Positions 63,864 through 64,000 of a DNA stretch of 64,000 nt are shown here, one piece after another (position 1 is the stretch's first letter; each line of letters begins with the position of its first letter). The notes below the pieces were generated by a model, which searched no databases, had not been told where the DNA came from, and worked only from the letters and a program-made list of their open reading frames with translations. The stretch is from Paenibacillus sp. DCT19 (GTDB lineage Bacteria; Bacillota; Bacilli; Paenibacillales; Paenibacillaceae). The stretch is taken from the NCBI RefSeq assembly GCF_003268635.1, contig NZ_CP029639.1, positions 6,244,001-6,308,000 of the forward strand, written 5' to 3'. Both the position numbers and the translations under genes were made by a program.

Positions 63864-64000
63864 TTACATTGCCCAGATGGTATCTCCTAGCTCGGATGTC
63901 AATGCTGCTCCGTTCAGTCCTACATAAAGGAACCATACAAAAAAGGCCAGCCAGTACTTACTGGCTAACCTGGTCATACGGGAGTCATCCATCAGCTGAA
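63864..64000 (-). CDS. Partial membrane protein, C-terminal end
   Basis: The frame on the minus strand ends at TAA (63864-63866) and is open to the window edge. The visible peptide includes MDDSRMTRLASKYWLAFFVWFLYVGLNG and ends TSELGDTIWAM, with one hydrophobic helix. It may start at ATG 63992 or extend further. A hairpin GCCAGT/ACTGGC lies inside it. No family recognised; 63743-63863 holds nothing I can support. Confidence 0.45.
   Translation of the reverse strand, partial: QLMDDSRMTRLASKYWLAFFVWFLYVGLNGAALTSELGDTIWAM

Overview
The window looks like a chromosomal segment of a Paenibacillus species (Bacillota). The supporting signs are AGGAGG-type ribosome binding sites, lipobox lipoproteins, carbohydrate ABC importers, a cydABDC locus, PadR/ArsR/AraC/TetR regulators, an Rpn-type nuclease remnant and moderate GC outside one GC spike. 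No rRNA, tRNA, CRISPR array, prophage or complete insertion sequence was seen. This is read by eye; no search was run.

Layout: 1-5.7 kb holds a partial gene, a carbohydrate ABC importer and an FGGY kinase. 5.8-9.6 kb holds small membrane proteins, an NTF2-like protein divergent from an ArsR regulator, an unknown gene and a tagO/wecA-type gene. 9.9-16.1 kb is cydABDC (minus) with two FNR-type palindromes upstream. 16.5-31 kb is the most unusual part. A plus-strand operon (unknown protein, GT2, GT4, methyltransferase) converges on a minus-strand set: a protein with a DUF6385-like C-terminal domain, a Thr-rich tandem-repeat protein with a related C-terminal domain, and three GT2 glycosyltransferases with long helical/TPR-like tails. 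Two related beta-rich proteins are divergent from it. I read this as a surface or spore-surface glycoprotein locus with its own glycosylation enzymes. 31-37 kb holds an MFS exporter, a winged-helix/TPR regulator and a TrpX-type ABC importer. 37-50 kb holds an Rpn remnant, a cysteine-rich regulator, trhO, a lipoprotein, a two-component system, AraC, MATE, a second sugar ABC importer and lspA. 50-64 kb holds a UPF0303 protein, a PadR/membrane pair, a nucleoside hydrolase, a DUF350/ATP-grasp operon, an ABC-F gene with a leader ORF and terminator, a GT4/APH-fold pair, and a TetR regulator sharing an operator with a quinone reductase.

Three dispersed families of short non-coding inverted repeats run through the window. 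Family A is a 130-200 bp palindrome (4 copies). Family B is an about 175-215 bp MITE with terminal inverted repeats and short target duplications (5 copies). Family C is a palindrome linked to a hairpin (2 copies). Within each family all copies point the same way. Several sit at gene edges and supply a stop codon or abut a ribosome binding site.

At least seven genes, probably eight, are interrupted by loss of one G or C in a short G/C run. The uniform pattern suggests homopolymer errors in the assembly rather than true pseudogenes. I give reconstructed extents and call these genes frameshifted. Start codons were chosen by ribosome binding site and homology sense, so many genes are shorter than their longest open frame.
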